Shown: positions 1-8,535 of the stretch, piece after piece
Layout of the letters: each line of letters opens with the position of its first letter
Numbering within the stretch: position 1 is the stretch's first letter
From: an uncultured Oscillospiraceae bacterium
GTDB lineage: Bacteria; Bacillota; Clostridia; Oscillospirales; Oscillospiraceae
Direction: 5' to 3'
DNA length: 64,000 bases
Assembly (NCBI GenBank): GCA_934589675.1
Contig: CAKTOF010000003.1
Coordinates: 100,076 to 164,075 of the forward strand
Made by a program: the position numbers and the translations under genes
The notes under the pieces: model-generated
What the model saw: only the letters and a program-made list of their open reading frames with translations
What the model was told of the DNA's origin: nothing
The model's database searches: none

Positions 1-425
1 GCACCTGCGCGCTCGACGGCGCCGCGCTCGACGGCTTCGGCACGGCGGTAAGCGGCCAGCTCCAGCGCATCAGACGACGGCGCGGCGGGCTCTTCGGCCA
101 GCTCCGGCTCCTGCGCGGATGCGTCGGCGAGCTGCTCGCGCAGCGACGCGCTTTCCTCCTCCGCCGCGTCCAGCAGAGACTGAAGATTGTCTTTTTCGGC
201 ATCGTGCGCGTCCTGCGCTGCGCGCAGCGCCTCCAGCTCCGCCTCGCGCGCGGCGCGCTCTTCTTCCAGCGCACGCACCTGCTCGGAGAGGGCGGCGCTT
301 TCTTTCTGCGCTTCGCGCAGCGCGTGCTCGTACTCGCCAGACGCTTTTTCGATATAGCGCACAACGTCGTAGCGGTTAAAGCCATGCAGCGCGGAGCGGA
401 ACTGAGTCGATTCGGAACCGGACAT
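1..425 (-). CDS. DivIVA-like coiled-coil protein (N-terminal part, cut by window edge)
   Basis: Partial gene: 141 codons are visible and it runs off the left edge. The start is the ATG ending at 425, with a GAGG motif 7 nt upstream. Residues 13-27 read LHGFNRYDVVRYIEK, which matches the N-terminal signature of DivIVA-domain proteins (a G-F-N/D-x-x-x-V motif then YI.K). The rest is a Glu/Ala/Arg-rich stretch with heptad character, consistent with a long coiled coil. DivIVA-family proteins bind curved membrane at poles or septa and recruit division or cell-wall factors. The exact member (DivIVA, GpsB-like, SepIVA-like) cannot be told from the N-terminus alone. Confidence 0.75.
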   Translation of the reverse strand, partial: MSGSESTQFRSALHGFNRYDVVRYIEKASGEYEHALREAQKESAALSEQVRALEEERAAREAELEALRAAQDAHDAEKDNLQSLLDAAEEESASLREQLADASAQEPELAEEPAAPSSDALELAAYRRAEAVERGAVERAG

Positions 426-549
426 GAAAATCCCTCGCATTTCTGTAACAATCATCGTTATTTTAGCATACCGCCCATCCGTTTACAACCGCTCTGCGCG
501 GAAAAGGGCGAAAAATGCGCGGGAAGCGCGCTCTGGCAGTGAATGAGAA

Positions 550-589
550 TAAAAAAAGTCGGAGCAAGCGATATGCAGCTTGCTCCGAC
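550..589 (-). terminator. Intrinsic terminator of tRNA-Arg
   Basis: Twelve-base perfect inverted repeat (558-569 with 578-589, arm GTCGGAGCAAGC) followed on the minus strand by seven T (551-557). It lies 1 nt past the tRNA CCA end. Confidence 0.85.
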
Positions 590-590
590 G

Positions 591-666
591 TGGCACGCCA
601 GAAGGGACTCGAACCCCCAACCCTCGGAACCGGAATCCGATGCTCTATCCATTGAGCCACTGGCGC
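591..666 (-). tRNA. tRNA-Arg (anticodon CCG)
   Basis: Cloverleaf read on the minus strand. Acceptor arm GCGCCAG pairs with CTGGCGT (one G-U pair). The anticodon stem TCGGA/TCCGA encloses loop TTCCGGT, giving anticodon CCG, which reads CGG (Arg). The T arm contains GGTTCGAGTCC. The 3' CCA is genome-encoded (591-593). It has its own promoter and terminator, so it is a single-gene transcript. Confidence 0.95.
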
Positions 667-678
667 TCATTCCTGAGT

Positions 679-707
679 ATTATAGCAGAGCTGCGCCGGA
701 AAGTAAA
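679..707 (-). promoter_or_regulatory. Promoter of tRNA-Arg
   Basis: Minus strand: -35 TTTACT (702-707) and -10 TATAAT (679-684), 17-bp spacer, 12 nt upstream of the tRNA 5' end. Confidence 0.65.
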
Positions 708-744
708 GTGGCTGACCGGATTTTCACCGGCCAAATTGCGACAG

Positions 745-777
745 AAAAACCGCCGCGCCCGGATTTGGGCGCGGCGG
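745..777 (-). terminator. Terminator of the nucleoside ABC transporter operon
   Basis: Eleven-base arms CCGCCGCGCCC / GGGCGCGGCGG (750-760 and 767-777). On the minus strand they are followed by TTTTT (745-749), just after the last permease gene. Confidence 0.85.
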
Positions 778-782
778 AAATT

Positions 783-1781
783 TTATCGCTCTTCGCGGAA
801 ATACGCAAGGCCGAGGCTTGCGGGGGGCTGGTTTTCCTTCTTCATGCGCAGAGACGAGACGATGAGCACGATGATCGTGCAGATGTACGGCAGCATTTTC
901 AGGATCTCCTGATAGGCCGTGCTGGCGTTGAGGTAGTTAAAGAGCACGCACAGGCCGCCGAACACGATGGCGCCCCAGATGGCACGCGCGGGCTTCCAGA
1001 GCGCAAAGATGACGAGCGCAATGGCCAGCCAGCCCGTGTCGCCGAGGCAGTTGTTCTGCCAGACGCCGCCGAGGTAGCTCATGATGTAATACAGGCCGCC
1101 GAGGCCGGCGATGGCGCTGCCGACGAGCGTGGCGAGGTACTTCGTCTTGACGACGTTGATGCCCGCCGCGTCCGCCGCGCCGGGGTTTTCGCCGACGGCG
1201 CGCAGGCTCAGTCCCTGCCGCGTGCGGGCGAGGAACCACGCCGCCACGGCGGCGACGGCGATGAGAACATATGTCAGTATGCTGTATGAGAATATGAGCT
1301 TGCCGACGATGCCGAGGTGGTCGGACAGAAACGGGATCGTCTTTTTGAACACCGCGCCCGTCGTGCGGACGGAGACGGAGCCGCTCGTCCCGGCGAGCTT
1401 GGACAGCGACGCGCCGAGGAAGTTCCCAAGGCCCGTGCCGAACGTCGTGAGCGCAAGGCCCGTGACATTCTGGTTCACGCGCAGCGTGATGGTCAGAAAG
1501 CTGAAGATCAGGCCGCCGGCGACGGCGAGCAGCAGCGAGCAGGCGATGACGATGAGCACGGCGACGGGCGCGTGGTACACGGCCGCGCCTTTTTCGTAGA
1601 AGTATGCGCCTGTGATGCCGCCGATGGCGCCGAGGTACATGATGCCCGGAATGCCGAGGTTCAGGTTGCCGGACTTCTCGATGAGGATCTCGCCGACCGC
1701 GCCGCACAGCAGGGGAATGCTCTTGATGACGGCCGCCGTCAGGAACGAGACGGACAGCAGTGCGGAAAAAATAGCGCCCAT
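783..1781 (-). CDS. ABC transporter permease, BMP/nucleoside family (NupQ-like)
   Basis: 332-aa integral membrane protein of the branched-chain/simple-sugar permease superfamily. It has about 8-10 hydrophobic segments and the family sequence EKSGNLNLGIPGIMYLGAIG near residue 36. Closest in type to B. subtilis NupQ (YufQ), the second permease of a guanosine/nucleoside importer. It is the last gene of a four-gene minus-strand operon (lipoprotein, ATPase, permease, permease). Its ATG overlaps the stop of the preceding permease (ATGA), which implies translational coupling. Substrate is inferred from family and could be a nucleoside or a related base/sugar compound. Confidence 0.9.
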   Translation of the reverse strand: MGAIFSALLSVSFLTAAVIKSIPLLCGAVGEILIEKSGNLNLGIPGIMYLGAIGGITGAYFYEKGAAVYHAPVAVLIVIACSLLLAVAGGLIFSFLTITLRVNQNVTGLALTTFGTGLGNFLGASLSKLAGTSGSVSVRTTGAVFKKTIPFLSDHLGIVGKLIFSYSILTYVLIAVAAVAAWFLARTRQGLSLRAVGENPGAADAAGINVVKTKYLATLVGSAIAGLGGLYYIMSYLGGVWQNNCLGDTGWLAIALVIFALWKPARAIWGAIVFGGLCVLFNYLNASTAYQEILKMLPYICTIIVLIVSSLRMKKENQPPASLGLAYFREER

Positions 1782-2944
1782 CAGTTCTTGGCCTCCTTTT
1801 CCGAGCCGCGCACGCGCACGCGGTAGTTGACGAAGAAATCACTTGCAAGGATGAAGAAGAGCACAATGCCGACCAGCACGTCGCTCATGGATTCACTCAG
1901 GCCGAAGTTTGTGGCAACGCCCTCGGCCGCGACCTCAAACAGGACGAGCACGAACGAGATGAGCGTCATATACCACACGTTGAACTTGCCCAGCCACGAG
2001 ACGATGATGGCCGTAAAGCCGCGGCTGGAGGCCGTGTTCGTCGAGATGGTGTGGCTCGAGCCGGAGACGATGAGGAAGCCGATGAAGCCGCACAGCATAC
2101 CCGAGAGCATCATCGTGCGGATAATGACGCGCTTGACGTCGATGCCGGCGTAGCGGGCGGTGTTTTCCGACTCGCCGACGACGTTGAGCTCGTAGCCGTG
2201 CTTTGTGCGCTTGAGGTAGATGTTCACCATGACGGCAATGAGCACGATGGCGATGAGCACGATGAGATAGTTGCCGTCGCCAAACACGCCCTTGCCAAGC
2301 GTTGTGGACATCCAGCCGGACTGATAGTGCGCGCCGTTGACGTCGCCATTGATCGTTCCGATCGTGCCGGTGCCGGCTTTTTTCTCCCAGAGGATGTTGC
2401 AGAACGAGATGAGCTGGATGGCGATGTAGTTCATCATGAGCGTAAAGAGCGTCTCATTCGTGTTCCACTTCGCCTTGAAAATGGCCGGAACAAGACCCCA
2501 GACCGCGCCCGCGACGAGGCTGGAGACGATCATGGCGGTAAACAGAAGCCATGTGGGCATATGTCCCGTGCCGAAGAGCATGATGATGGCCGTCGCGAGG
2601 CCGCCGATGAGGATCTGCCCCTCGCCGCCGATGTTCCAGAAGCGCATCTTGAACGCAAGCGTCAGCGCGAGCGCGACGCCGAGCAGGAGCATGGTGTCGC
2701 GGATCGTCGTCCACATGCTGCGCGAGAAGAGCTTTGTGCCGAATGCACCGGAGATCATGGATTCGATGACTGCGCCGGGCTTCGCGCCGGTGAACAGGTA
2801 GATGATGAGCAGGTACACCGCAAATGCCGCAAGGAAGAAGCCGACATGGATGAGGTAGGACTTCCACAGCGGCATGGAATTGACGCGCGTGATGCGAAGC
2901 AGCGGCTCCTTGTGCTGCTCGGTGGACTTAGTCTTTTTTGCCAT
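1781..2944 (-). CDS. ABC transporter permease, BMP/nucleoside family (NupP-like)
   Basis: 387 aa, membrane permease pairing with the product at 783-1781. It has a hydrophilic N-terminus (Lys/Thr-rich) followed by about ten hydrophobic segments, with family sequence GGEGQILIGGLA near residue 110. Start chosen as the ATG at 2944: AAGGGGG lies 8 nt upstream, whereas the GTG at 2953 sits on top of that ribosome site. The gene overlaps the ATPase gene by 17 nt. Together the two permeases should form the membrane channel of the importer. Confidence 0.9.
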   Translation of the reverse strand: MAKKTKSTEQHKEPLLRITRVNSMPLWKSYLIHVGFFLAAFAVYLLIIYLFTGAKPGAVIESMISGAFGTKLFSRSMWTTIRDTMLLLGVALALTLAFKMRFWNIGGEGQILIGGLATAIIMLFGTGHMPTWLLFTAMIVSSLVAGAVWGLVPAIFKAKWNTNETLFTLMMNYIAIQLISFCNILWEKKAGTGTIGTINGDVNGAHYQSGWMSTTLGKGVFGDGNYLIVLIAIVLIAVMVNIYLKRTKHGYELNVVGESENTARYAGIDVKRVIIRTMMLSGMLCGFIGFLIVSGSSHTISTNTASSRGFTAIIVSWLGKFNVWYMTLISFVLVLFEVAAEGVATNFGLSESMSDVLVGIVLFFILASDFFVNYRVRVRGSEKEAKN

Positions 2945-4481
2945 CGCCGGCACCCCCTTCCGTCAGCTTCGTCATAAGCAGGCCGACCTCTTCCTTTGTC
3001 GCCGTTTTCGTGTCGACGATGCCGCTGACGCGGCCGCCGCAGAGAACCAGGATGCGGTCGCACAGCTCAAGCAGCACGTCGAGATCCTCGCCGACATAGA
3101 TGACGGCCGTGCCGCGCTCTTTTTGCTCGTTGAGCAGGTGGTAGATCGTATAGGACGTGTTGATGTCCAGCCCGCGGACGGCGTAGGCCATCATCAGGAC
3201 GGTCGGATTGGCTGCGATCTCGCGGCCGACGAGGATCTTCTGGACATTGCCGCCGGAGAGCTTCTTGACGGACGTTTCCACGTCCGGCACGGCGACCTCG
3301 AGCTCGGCGATGACTTCCTCGGCCAGAATGCGCGGCGTTTTGCGGTCGGCCAGAAGGGAACGGCCGCGGCGGTAGCTTCGCAGCATCATGTTGCCCGCGA
3401 CGCCCATCGAGCCGACAAGACCCATGCCGAGGCGATCCTCCGGGACGAACGAGAGCGCGACGCCGAGGTCGCGGATGTTCTGCGCGTTCTTGCCGATGAG
3501 CTCGGTCGGCTCCGCGCCGTTCGGCGCAGTGTAGACGACGCTGCCGCGCTCGGAGTCCTGAAGTCCCGCGATGGCCTCGAGCAGCTCCTTCTGGCCGCTG
3601 CCGGCGATGCCGGCAATGCCGAGGATCTCGCCGCTGTATGCGTCAAACGAGACGTTGTCAATGGCTGGGACGCCGTATTTGTTCATCACGGTGAGGTTGC
3701 GGATCGCAAGGCGCTTTTCGCAGTTTTTCGGCTCAGGATGCTCAATGTCGAGCGAGACCTTCTTGCCGACCATCATCTCCGTGAGCATCATCTCCGTGGC
3801 GTCCTTCGTGTCGACGGTGTCGATGTACTGCCCCTTGCGCAAAATGGTGACGCGGTCGGAGAGGGAGAGGACCTCCTGCAGCTTGTGCGTGATGATGACG
3901 ATGGCCTTGCCGTCGGCGCGCATGTTGCGCAGGACGTCGAACAGGCGGTCGGTCTCCTGCGGCGTCAGGACGGCCGTCGGCTCGTCAAGAATGAGTATGT
4001 CCGCGCCGCGGAAGAGCATCTTGACGATCTCGACCGTCTGTTTCTCGGAGACGGACATATCGTAGACCTTTTTGTTCGGCTCGATGCGGAAGCCGTACTG
4101 GTCGGCCAGCGCCATGATCTTCTCCGTGACGGACTTCAGGTTCAGCCGCGTGCTGCCGGGCAGACCGAGGATGATGTTTTCCGCCGCCGTGAAGAGCTCG
4201 ACGAGCTTGAAGTGCTGGTGGATCATACCGATGCCGAGGTCGTAGGCGTCCTTCGGCGAGCGGATGGTCACGACCTCGCCGTTCACACGGATCTCGCCCT
4301 CGTCCGGGAAGTAGATGCCGGAGAGCATGTTCGTCAGCGTCGTTTTTCCGCTGCCGTTTTCGCCGAGCAGAGAGAGGATCTCGCCGCGGCGGATGTCAAG
4401 ACTGACGTGATCGTTTGCCAGGACGGAGCCGAAGCGCTTGGTGATGCCCCGCATTTCGACTGCGTTCATCGTGCTTTCCAT
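2928..4481 (-). CDS. ABC transporter ATP-binding protein with two nucleotide-binding domains (NupO-like)
   Basis: 517 aa, tandem ATPase cassettes as in sugar/nucleoside importers. The first cassette has Walker A GENGSGKTT (about residue 40) and Walker B LILDEPTAVL. The second has a degenerate P-loop (GIAGSGQKE), a signature KLSGGNVQK, and a Walker B region reading MMAYAVRGLD that lacks the usual acidic pair. This asymmetry is normal for the family: only one site is expected to hydrolyse ATP efficiently. Start ATG 4481 with GAGG 7 nt upstream. It lies downstream of the lipoprotein gene, beyond a hairpin. Confidence 0.92.
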   Translation of the reverse strand: MESTMNAVEMRGITKRFGSVLANDHVSLDIRRGEILSLLGENGSGKTTLTNMLSGIYFPDEGEIRVNGEVVTIRSPKDAYDLGIGMIHQHFKLVELFTAAENIILGLPGSTRLNLKSVTEKIMALADQYGFRIEPNKKVYDMSVSEKQTVEIVKMLFRGADILILDEPTAVLTPQETDRLFDVLRNMRADGKAIVIITHKLQEVLSLSDRVTILRKGQYIDTVDTKDATEMMLTEMMVGKKVSLDIEHPEPKNCEKRLAIRNLTVMNKYGVPAIDNVSFDAYSGEILGIAGIAGSGQKELLEAIAGLQDSERGSVVYTAPNGAEPTELIGKNAQNIRDLGVALSFVPEDRLGMGLVGSMGVAGNMMLRSYRRGRSLLADRKTPRILAEEVIAELEVAVPDVETSVKKLSGGNVQKILVGREIAANPTVLMMAYAVRGLDINTSYTIYHLLNEQKERGTAVIYVGEDLDVLLELCDRILVLCGGRVSGIVDTKTATKEEVGLLMTKLTEGGAGDGKKD

Positions 4482-4510
4482 GGTTTCACCTCTTTATAGT
4501 CTCAAACCGG

Positions 4511-4542
4511 AAAAAGGGGGCCGCACTGCGACCCCCTTTTTT
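4511..4542 (-). terminator. Hairpin between lipoprotein gene and ATPase gene (partial terminator)
   Basis: GGGGG (4516-4520) pairs with CCCCC (4532-4536) around an inner CGCA/TGCG, flanked by TTTTT on both strands. It sits in the 74-nt gap after the substrate-binding lipoprotein. In such operons it usually lowers expression of downstream genes, so that binding protein exceeds transporter. Confidence 0.75.
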
Positions 4543-4555
4543 GTGGGAAACGGGA

Positions 4556-5974
4556 TTAGTAGACGACGTTGAGCTCCGTGATGCCGTCAATGCGGAAGGC
4601 AAACGACGGGGCAGAGCCGATGGCGGACTCCGCGTAGAACGTGATGCCGTTCTCGGTCTGGATGTGCTCGACGCCGTAGTAGGTGTCGGCAAGGTCATCG
4701 GACGCGGTCGTCGTGACGGTCTCGCCGTTCACGGTGAACTTCGAGGTGTCGAAGACCTGAATGCTGCCGTCGAGCAGGCCGGCGATGGCGAGGTTGGAGC
4801 TCTCAACAGCGGCGTTGTACTCCGCGTCGGAGCCAAAGGCGTCGCGGTTGATCGGCGTCAGATAGACAGCGCCCTCAGCGTAGCCGGCAGTCCAGTCGGT
4901 GTCGATCGTGCCGCCGGAGATCAGCGTCGCAGCAGCATAGGTGTAGTAGACACCCCAGTTGAGCGTGGCGGAGACAAGAGCGTGGGTCGGCGCAGCCTCG
5001 ATCATGGAGATGTTGTAGCCGACGCAGTACACACCGCGCTCTTCACAGGCGCTCGGCGCGCCGGTCGTGTCGGCGTGCTGGCAGATCATGACGCAGTTCT
5101 GCTCGTCGATGAGGGAAATGGCCGCGTCATACTCGAGCGACTCGCTGCCCCAGGAGCCGGTGTAGGTGACGTACATCTGCACGGGGTAGTCGCCGACAAC
5201 GCTCTTCAGGCCGAGATAGAAGGCGGTGTAGCCCGAGACGACCTCGGCGTAGGAATAGGCGCCGACGTAGCCGATCGGGATCTCCTTCGAGGCGTCGACC
5301 TCGCCGGCATCGATCATCTGCAGGAGCTTCGTGCCGGCGACGACGCCGGAGACGTAGCGGGACTGGAACACATCAACAAAGAAGTTGTGCATGTTCGGCA
5401 GGCCGCTCTGCGCAGCCTGATAGCCGGTGGCGTGCAGGAACTGAACGTCCGGGAACTCGCTGGCAGCCTGGATGAGGTAATCCTCAAAGCCGAAGCTGCA
5501 GCCGACAACAGCCGTGCAGCCGGCCTCGACGAGCTCAACGGCGGCTTCGTAGCAGCCCTCGTCCTCGCCGACGTTCCACTTGATGACGACCTGGCTGTCA
5601 TAGTCGATGCCGAGCTGTTCACACATGGTCTTGATGCCGATGACGTGCGCCTCGGTGTAGCCCTCGGACTCGTCGCCGATCATGATAAAGCCGAGCTTGA
5701 TCTGGCTGACATCCTTGCCCTCAACCATCTCGCGGTAGGGCGCATAGATGCTCTCGTCAAAGGTGTACTGTTCGTTGAGCGTTTCACCGGAAGCGGAAGC
5801 GCTGTCCGTGGAAGCGCCGTCGTCGGTGCCGGCGGTGTCGCCGGTGTTGTCCGTCGTAGCGGCATTGTCGCCGTTGCCGGGCTCGGCCGTGTCCTTGTCC
5901 GCGCCGCCGCAGGCAGCGAGGCTGAAGACGAGCGCGAGCGCCAGCAGAAGAGCAAGCAGTTTCTTCATTCTCAT
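4556..5974 (-). CDS. BMP family substrate-binding lipoprotein
   Basis: 472 aa. Signal peptide MRMKKLLALLLALALVFS with lipobox LAAC (Cys about residue 22), then a Gly/Asp/Thr/Ala-rich linker to about residue 60, then a periplasmic-binding-protein fold of the basic membrane protein (BMP/PnrA) type, which binds purine nucleosides in characterised members. It is the first gene of the importer operon, as is usual for the capture subunit. Start ATG 5974 has AGGAGG 5 nt upstream. It is longer than many BMP proteins, mostly through the linker and a C-terminal extension. Confidence 0.92.
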   Translation of the reverse strand: MRMKKLLALLLALALVFSLAACGGADKDTAEPGNGDNAATTDNTGDTAGTDDGASTDSASASGETLNEQYTFDESIYAPYREMVEGKDVSQIKLGFIMIGDESEGYTEAHVIGIKTMCEQLGIDYDSQVVIKWNVGEDEGCYEAAVELVEAGCTAVVGCSFGFEDYLIQAASEFPDVQFLHATGYQAAQSGLPNMHNFFVDVFQSRYVSGVVAGTKLLQMIDAGEVDASKEIPIGYVGAYSYAEVVSGYTAFYLGLKSVVGDYPVQMYVTYTGSWGSESLEYDAAISLIDEQNCVMICQHADTTGAPSACEERGVYCVGYNISMIEAAPTHALVSATLNWGVYYTYAAATLISGGTIDTDWTAGYAEGAVYLTPINRDAFGSDAEYNAAVESSNLAIAGLLDGSIQVFDTSKFTVNGETVTTTASDDLADTYYGVEHIQTENGITFYAESAIGSAPSFAFRIDGITELNVVY

Positions 5975-6009
5975 TCGTTCCTCCTGAAATATTTTAATAG
6001 AACAGATAC

Positions 6010-6038
6010 ATATTACACAATGAATTTGCCGCCGACAA
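6010..6038 (-). promoter_or_regulatory. Promoter of the nucleoside importer operon
   Basis: Minus strand: -35 TTGTCG (6033-6038), -10 TAATAT (6010-6015), spacer 17 bp, about 36 nt upstream of the lipoprotein start. Confidence 0.6.
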
Positions 6039-6150
6039 TCGACAAAATGTACAAATTGGCGCGTGCGGCTGGCTTTAATTCGTGAAAAATGTCTTTTCCT
6101 GTTTTAGGTGGTGAAATTATGCGGTTTTTCCCGCGCTGCGCCGATTGAAC

Positions 6151-6179
6151 TTGCCAGATTTCGACGCAGATGCTATAAT
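6151..6179 (+). promoter_or_regulatory. Promoter placed for a leaderless transcript
   Basis: -35 TTGCCA (6151-6156), perfect -10 TATAAT (6174-6179), 17-bp spacer. The only plausible ATG (6186) starts 7 nt after the -10, at the expected transcription start, and no ribosome-binding site precedes it. Confidence 0.7.
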
Positions 6180-6185
6180 ACGCTT

Positions 6186-7598
6186 ATGGAAAAGAGAGTG
6201 AATTACTATATCAATCGGCTCAACCCGCTCGTCTGGCTCTCGGCGGCAATGATGATCGGATCGGCAGTGGCTCGCATATTCGCGTACCGGCTCTATGGGA
6301 TGCCCAACGGCGCGCTCTATGCTACCCAAATCCCCCTGACGGTCCTTTCTGCGGCACTTTTTGTGCTGATCTTGTTCGCCTACGGACCGACGCACGTGTA
6401 CCGGACGTCCATCCCTGTCATTCTGGGCTGCCTCTGCTTTGCGCACCGCGCCGCGGCCTTCACGCTCTGGCACAGGCTTTTGTGCTGGCTGCTGTTCGGC
6501 GTCATGGCAGTGTGCTTTACGCGCACGATCTCAGGCAAGCTGCGCTCGAAGCTCTGGGCAATCCTCATCTTCCTGCTGCCGCTTTTGTTCCTCCTGTTTG
6601 TGGAGGATGCGTTCCTCTACCGCTACAGCACGCTTGAGCAGTGGCTGCCCGAGCTGCCGTCGCTCGGCGCGCTGGCCGGCGTTTTGCTGCTGCTGCTTGC
6701 GCTCAGGCGGCGCGGCAACGACGGCAAGTATTACCCCACATGGGGCGACCGGCCGGATGGACGCCGCCTTCGCACGCTCGACCCGATGAGCATGGTGTCG
6801 CCATATATTATGGTAAACCGCACCGGCTCGTCGAATCTGATCCGCGACAGCGTCGAGATCACGGAGCTTGAGTCGTACATCCGCGAAAAGCGCCGCAGCG
6901 GCCATCCCGGCTTCGGCGTGCAGCACGTCATCGTTGCGGCCTATGTGCGCGCCGTGTCGCAGTATCCGGGCATCAACCGCTTCCTCGCCGGGCAGAAGGT
7001 GTACGCGCGCAACAACATCGAGGTCTCCATGACTATCAAAAAGGAGATGCGCGTCAACGCGCCCGAGACGCTCATTGACCTGAACTTTGAGCCGGACGCC
7101 ACGGTCGACGAGGTGTATGAGCAGTTCAACCGGCTCGTTGAAGAGGTCAAAAACACGCCGCTCGACAGCACGTTTGACCGCGTGGCCGGCGTGATCGCGT
7201 CCATCCCGAGCGTGCTGCTCAAATTTGTCATCTGGTTTTTGAAGCTGCTCGATTACTTCGGTCTGCTGCCGCGCTTTCTGCTCAAGGTCAGCCCGTTCCA
7301 CGGCTCGATGTTCATCACGTCCATGGGCTCGCTCGGTATCCCGCCGATCTACCATCATCTCTACGACTTCGGCAACCTGCCCATCTTCGTCGCGTTCGGC
7401 GCAAAGCGCCGCGTCTACGAGATGCAGGCAGACGGCTCGGTCGTGCGCAGGAAGTACATCGACTTTACCGTTGTGACAGACGAGCGCATCTGCGACGGAT
7501 ACTATTACGCGACGGCGCTCAAGTGCATGAAGCGCTGTATGCTCCACCCGGAGCAGCTCGACGTCCGGCCGGAGAAGGTCGTTCGTGACATCGACTGA
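6186..7598 (+). CDS. Membrane-anchored 2-oxoacid dehydrogenase E2-like acyltransferase domain protein
   Basis: 470 aa. Residues about 15-175 hold five to six hydrophobic segments. Residues about 200-450 resemble the chloramphenicol-acetyltransferase-like catalytic domain of dihydrolipoamide acyltransferases (for example SMTIKKEM, FITSMGSLG, and DG followed by YYYATALKCM at the end). There is no lipoyl domain and no E1/E3 gene nearby, so it is not part of a dehydrogenase complex. The catalytic motif HxxxDG reads ERICDG here: Asp is kept (about residue 437) but the His is Glu. It may be a pseudo-enzyme or use a different acyl transfer chemistry. Start 6186 follows a promoter directly. Confidence 0.7.
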   Translation: MEKRVNYYINRLNPLVWLSAAMMIGSAVARIFAYRLYGMPNGALYATQIPLTVLSAALFVLILFAYGPTHVYRTSIPVILGCLCFAHRAAAFTLWHRLLCWLLFGVMAVCFTRTISGKLRSKLWAILIFLLPLLFLLFVEDAFLYRYSTLEQWLPELPSLGALAGVLLLLLALRRRGNDGKYYPTWGDRPDGRRLRTLDPMSMVSPYIMVNRTGSSNLIRDSVEITELESYIREKRRSGHPGFGVQHVIVAAYVRAVSQYPGINRFLAGQKVYARNNIEVSMTIKKEMRVNAPETLIDLNFEPDATVDEVYEQFNRLVEEVKNTPLDSTFDRVAGVIASIPSVLLKFVIWFLKLLDYFGLLPRFLLKVSPFHGSMFITSMGSLGIPPIYHHLYDFGNLPIFVAFGAKRRVYEMQADGSVVRRKYIDFTVVTDERICDGYYYATALKCMKRCMLHPEQLDVRPEKVVRDID

Positions 7599-7612
7599 GG
7601 CTTTGGAGCTCA

Positions 7613-7652
7613 GGCGCGGTGGATCGCTCCACCGCGCCTTCGTTTGACTTTT
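7613..7652 (+). terminator. Intrinsic terminator after the E2-like gene
   Basis: Perfect 11-bp arms GGCGCGGTGGA (7613-7623) and TCCACCGCGCC (7628-7638) with loop TCGC, followed by a T-rich tail that runs into the next promoter. Confidence 0.75.
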
Positions 7653-7672
7653 GCCGGCTCTGCCGCTAGAAT
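7644..7672 (+). promoter_or_regulatory. Promoter of the TIGR04255 gene
   Basis: -35 TTGACT (7644-7649), -10 TAGAAT (7667-7672), 17-bp spacer, 22 nt before the start codon. Confidence 0.55.
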
Positions 7673-7694
7673 GATCATAAAAGGGGGACTTACC

Positions 7695-8483
7695 ATGCTG
7701 CTTTCCAATGCGCCGCGCTGCCGGTATGACCGGCCGCAGCTGCTTGAAGTCATCTGCCAGCTTCGCTTTCCGACGATCCTCGCCATCGGCGCGAACGAGC
7801 CGGCCGCTTTTCAGGACACCATCCGCGACACGTTCCCGAAATACACTGCACTGACGGAGCGCCCGGCGCCGAAAATCGTCGGCGCGGGCACAGCTGCGCC
7901 GCAGCTTGAGCAGGCCAAGCCCATTACGAACTACAATTTCGTCTCGCTCGACGGCCGCTGGAAGCTCAACCTGACGCAGTCGTTCATCGCGCTGAGCACG
8001 ACGGCTTACACCGGCTGGGAGGAGTTCGCCGCGCGGCTGGACAAGCCGCTGGCGCAGTTCATCGCGCTCTATCAGCCCGCCGCGTTTGAGCGCATCGGGC
8101 TGCGCTATGTCAACGCGTTTTCCCGCACGGCGCTGGGGCTGGACGGCACGCCGTGGCGCAGGCTCATCGCGCCGGAGTATTGCGGCGTGCTCGGCTTTGA
8201 AGATGTGGACGAGGCGCGCGTGGGCAAGTGCGCGTCCGACATCGAGCTCGACGCGGGCGGATGCCGTCTCAAGCTGCACGCAGGCCCGGGCGTCATCCGC
8301 CGCGGCGGCAAGCCGGACGGGAAGCCGCGCTTTATTTTCGACGCCGATGTTTCAATGAGCGGCGAGCTGCCGGTCAACCTCGCCGTCGGCGGCCTCAATA
8401 CGCTGCACAACTGCGCATGGAGCGCGCTCCGCGGCGCGATCTCCGACGAGCTTCATGAGGCCATGGGGCCGCGCGAGCTGTAA
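7695..8483 (+). CDS. TIGR04255 family protein (function unknown)
   Basis: 262 aa soluble protein. The opening (residues 9-24, with PPLLEVxxQLRF-like text YDRPQLLEVICQLRF) and the middle FERIGLRYVNAF near residue 130 are typical of TIGR04255 proteins, a widespread family of unknown role often found as single genes in accessory regions. Start ATG 7695 has AAGGGGG 8 nt upstream. It is monocistronic with its own promoter and terminator. No catalytic motif is visible. Some members lie near toxin-antitoxin or restriction genes, but nothing of that kind is next to this one. Confidence 0.8.
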   Translation: MLLSNAPRCRYDRPQLLEVICQLRFPTILAIGANEPAAFQDTIRDTFPKYTALTERPAPKIVGAGTAAPQLEQAKPITNYNFVSLDGRWKLNLTQSFIALSTTAYTGWEEFAARLDKPLAQFIALYQPAAFERIGLRYVNAFSRTALGLDGTPWRRLIAPEYCGVLGFEDVDEARVGKCASDIELDAGGCRLKLHAGPGVIRRGGKPDGKPRFIFDADVSMSGELPVNLAVGGLNTLHNCAWSALRGAISDELHEAMGPREL

Positions 8484-8489
8484 GATCAC

Positions 8490-8528
8490 AAAAAAGCACC
8501 GGTGAAGCTCGGCTTCACCGGCGCTTTT
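8490..8528. terminator. Bidirectional terminator between convergent genes
   Basis: GGTGAAGC (8501-8508) and GCTTCACC (8512-8519) extended by CCG/CGG and GC pairs, with an A-run on the left and a T-run on the right. It serves the TIGR04255 gene and the minus-strand operon ending at 8536. Confidence 0.85.
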
Positions 8529-8535
8529 TTACGCA

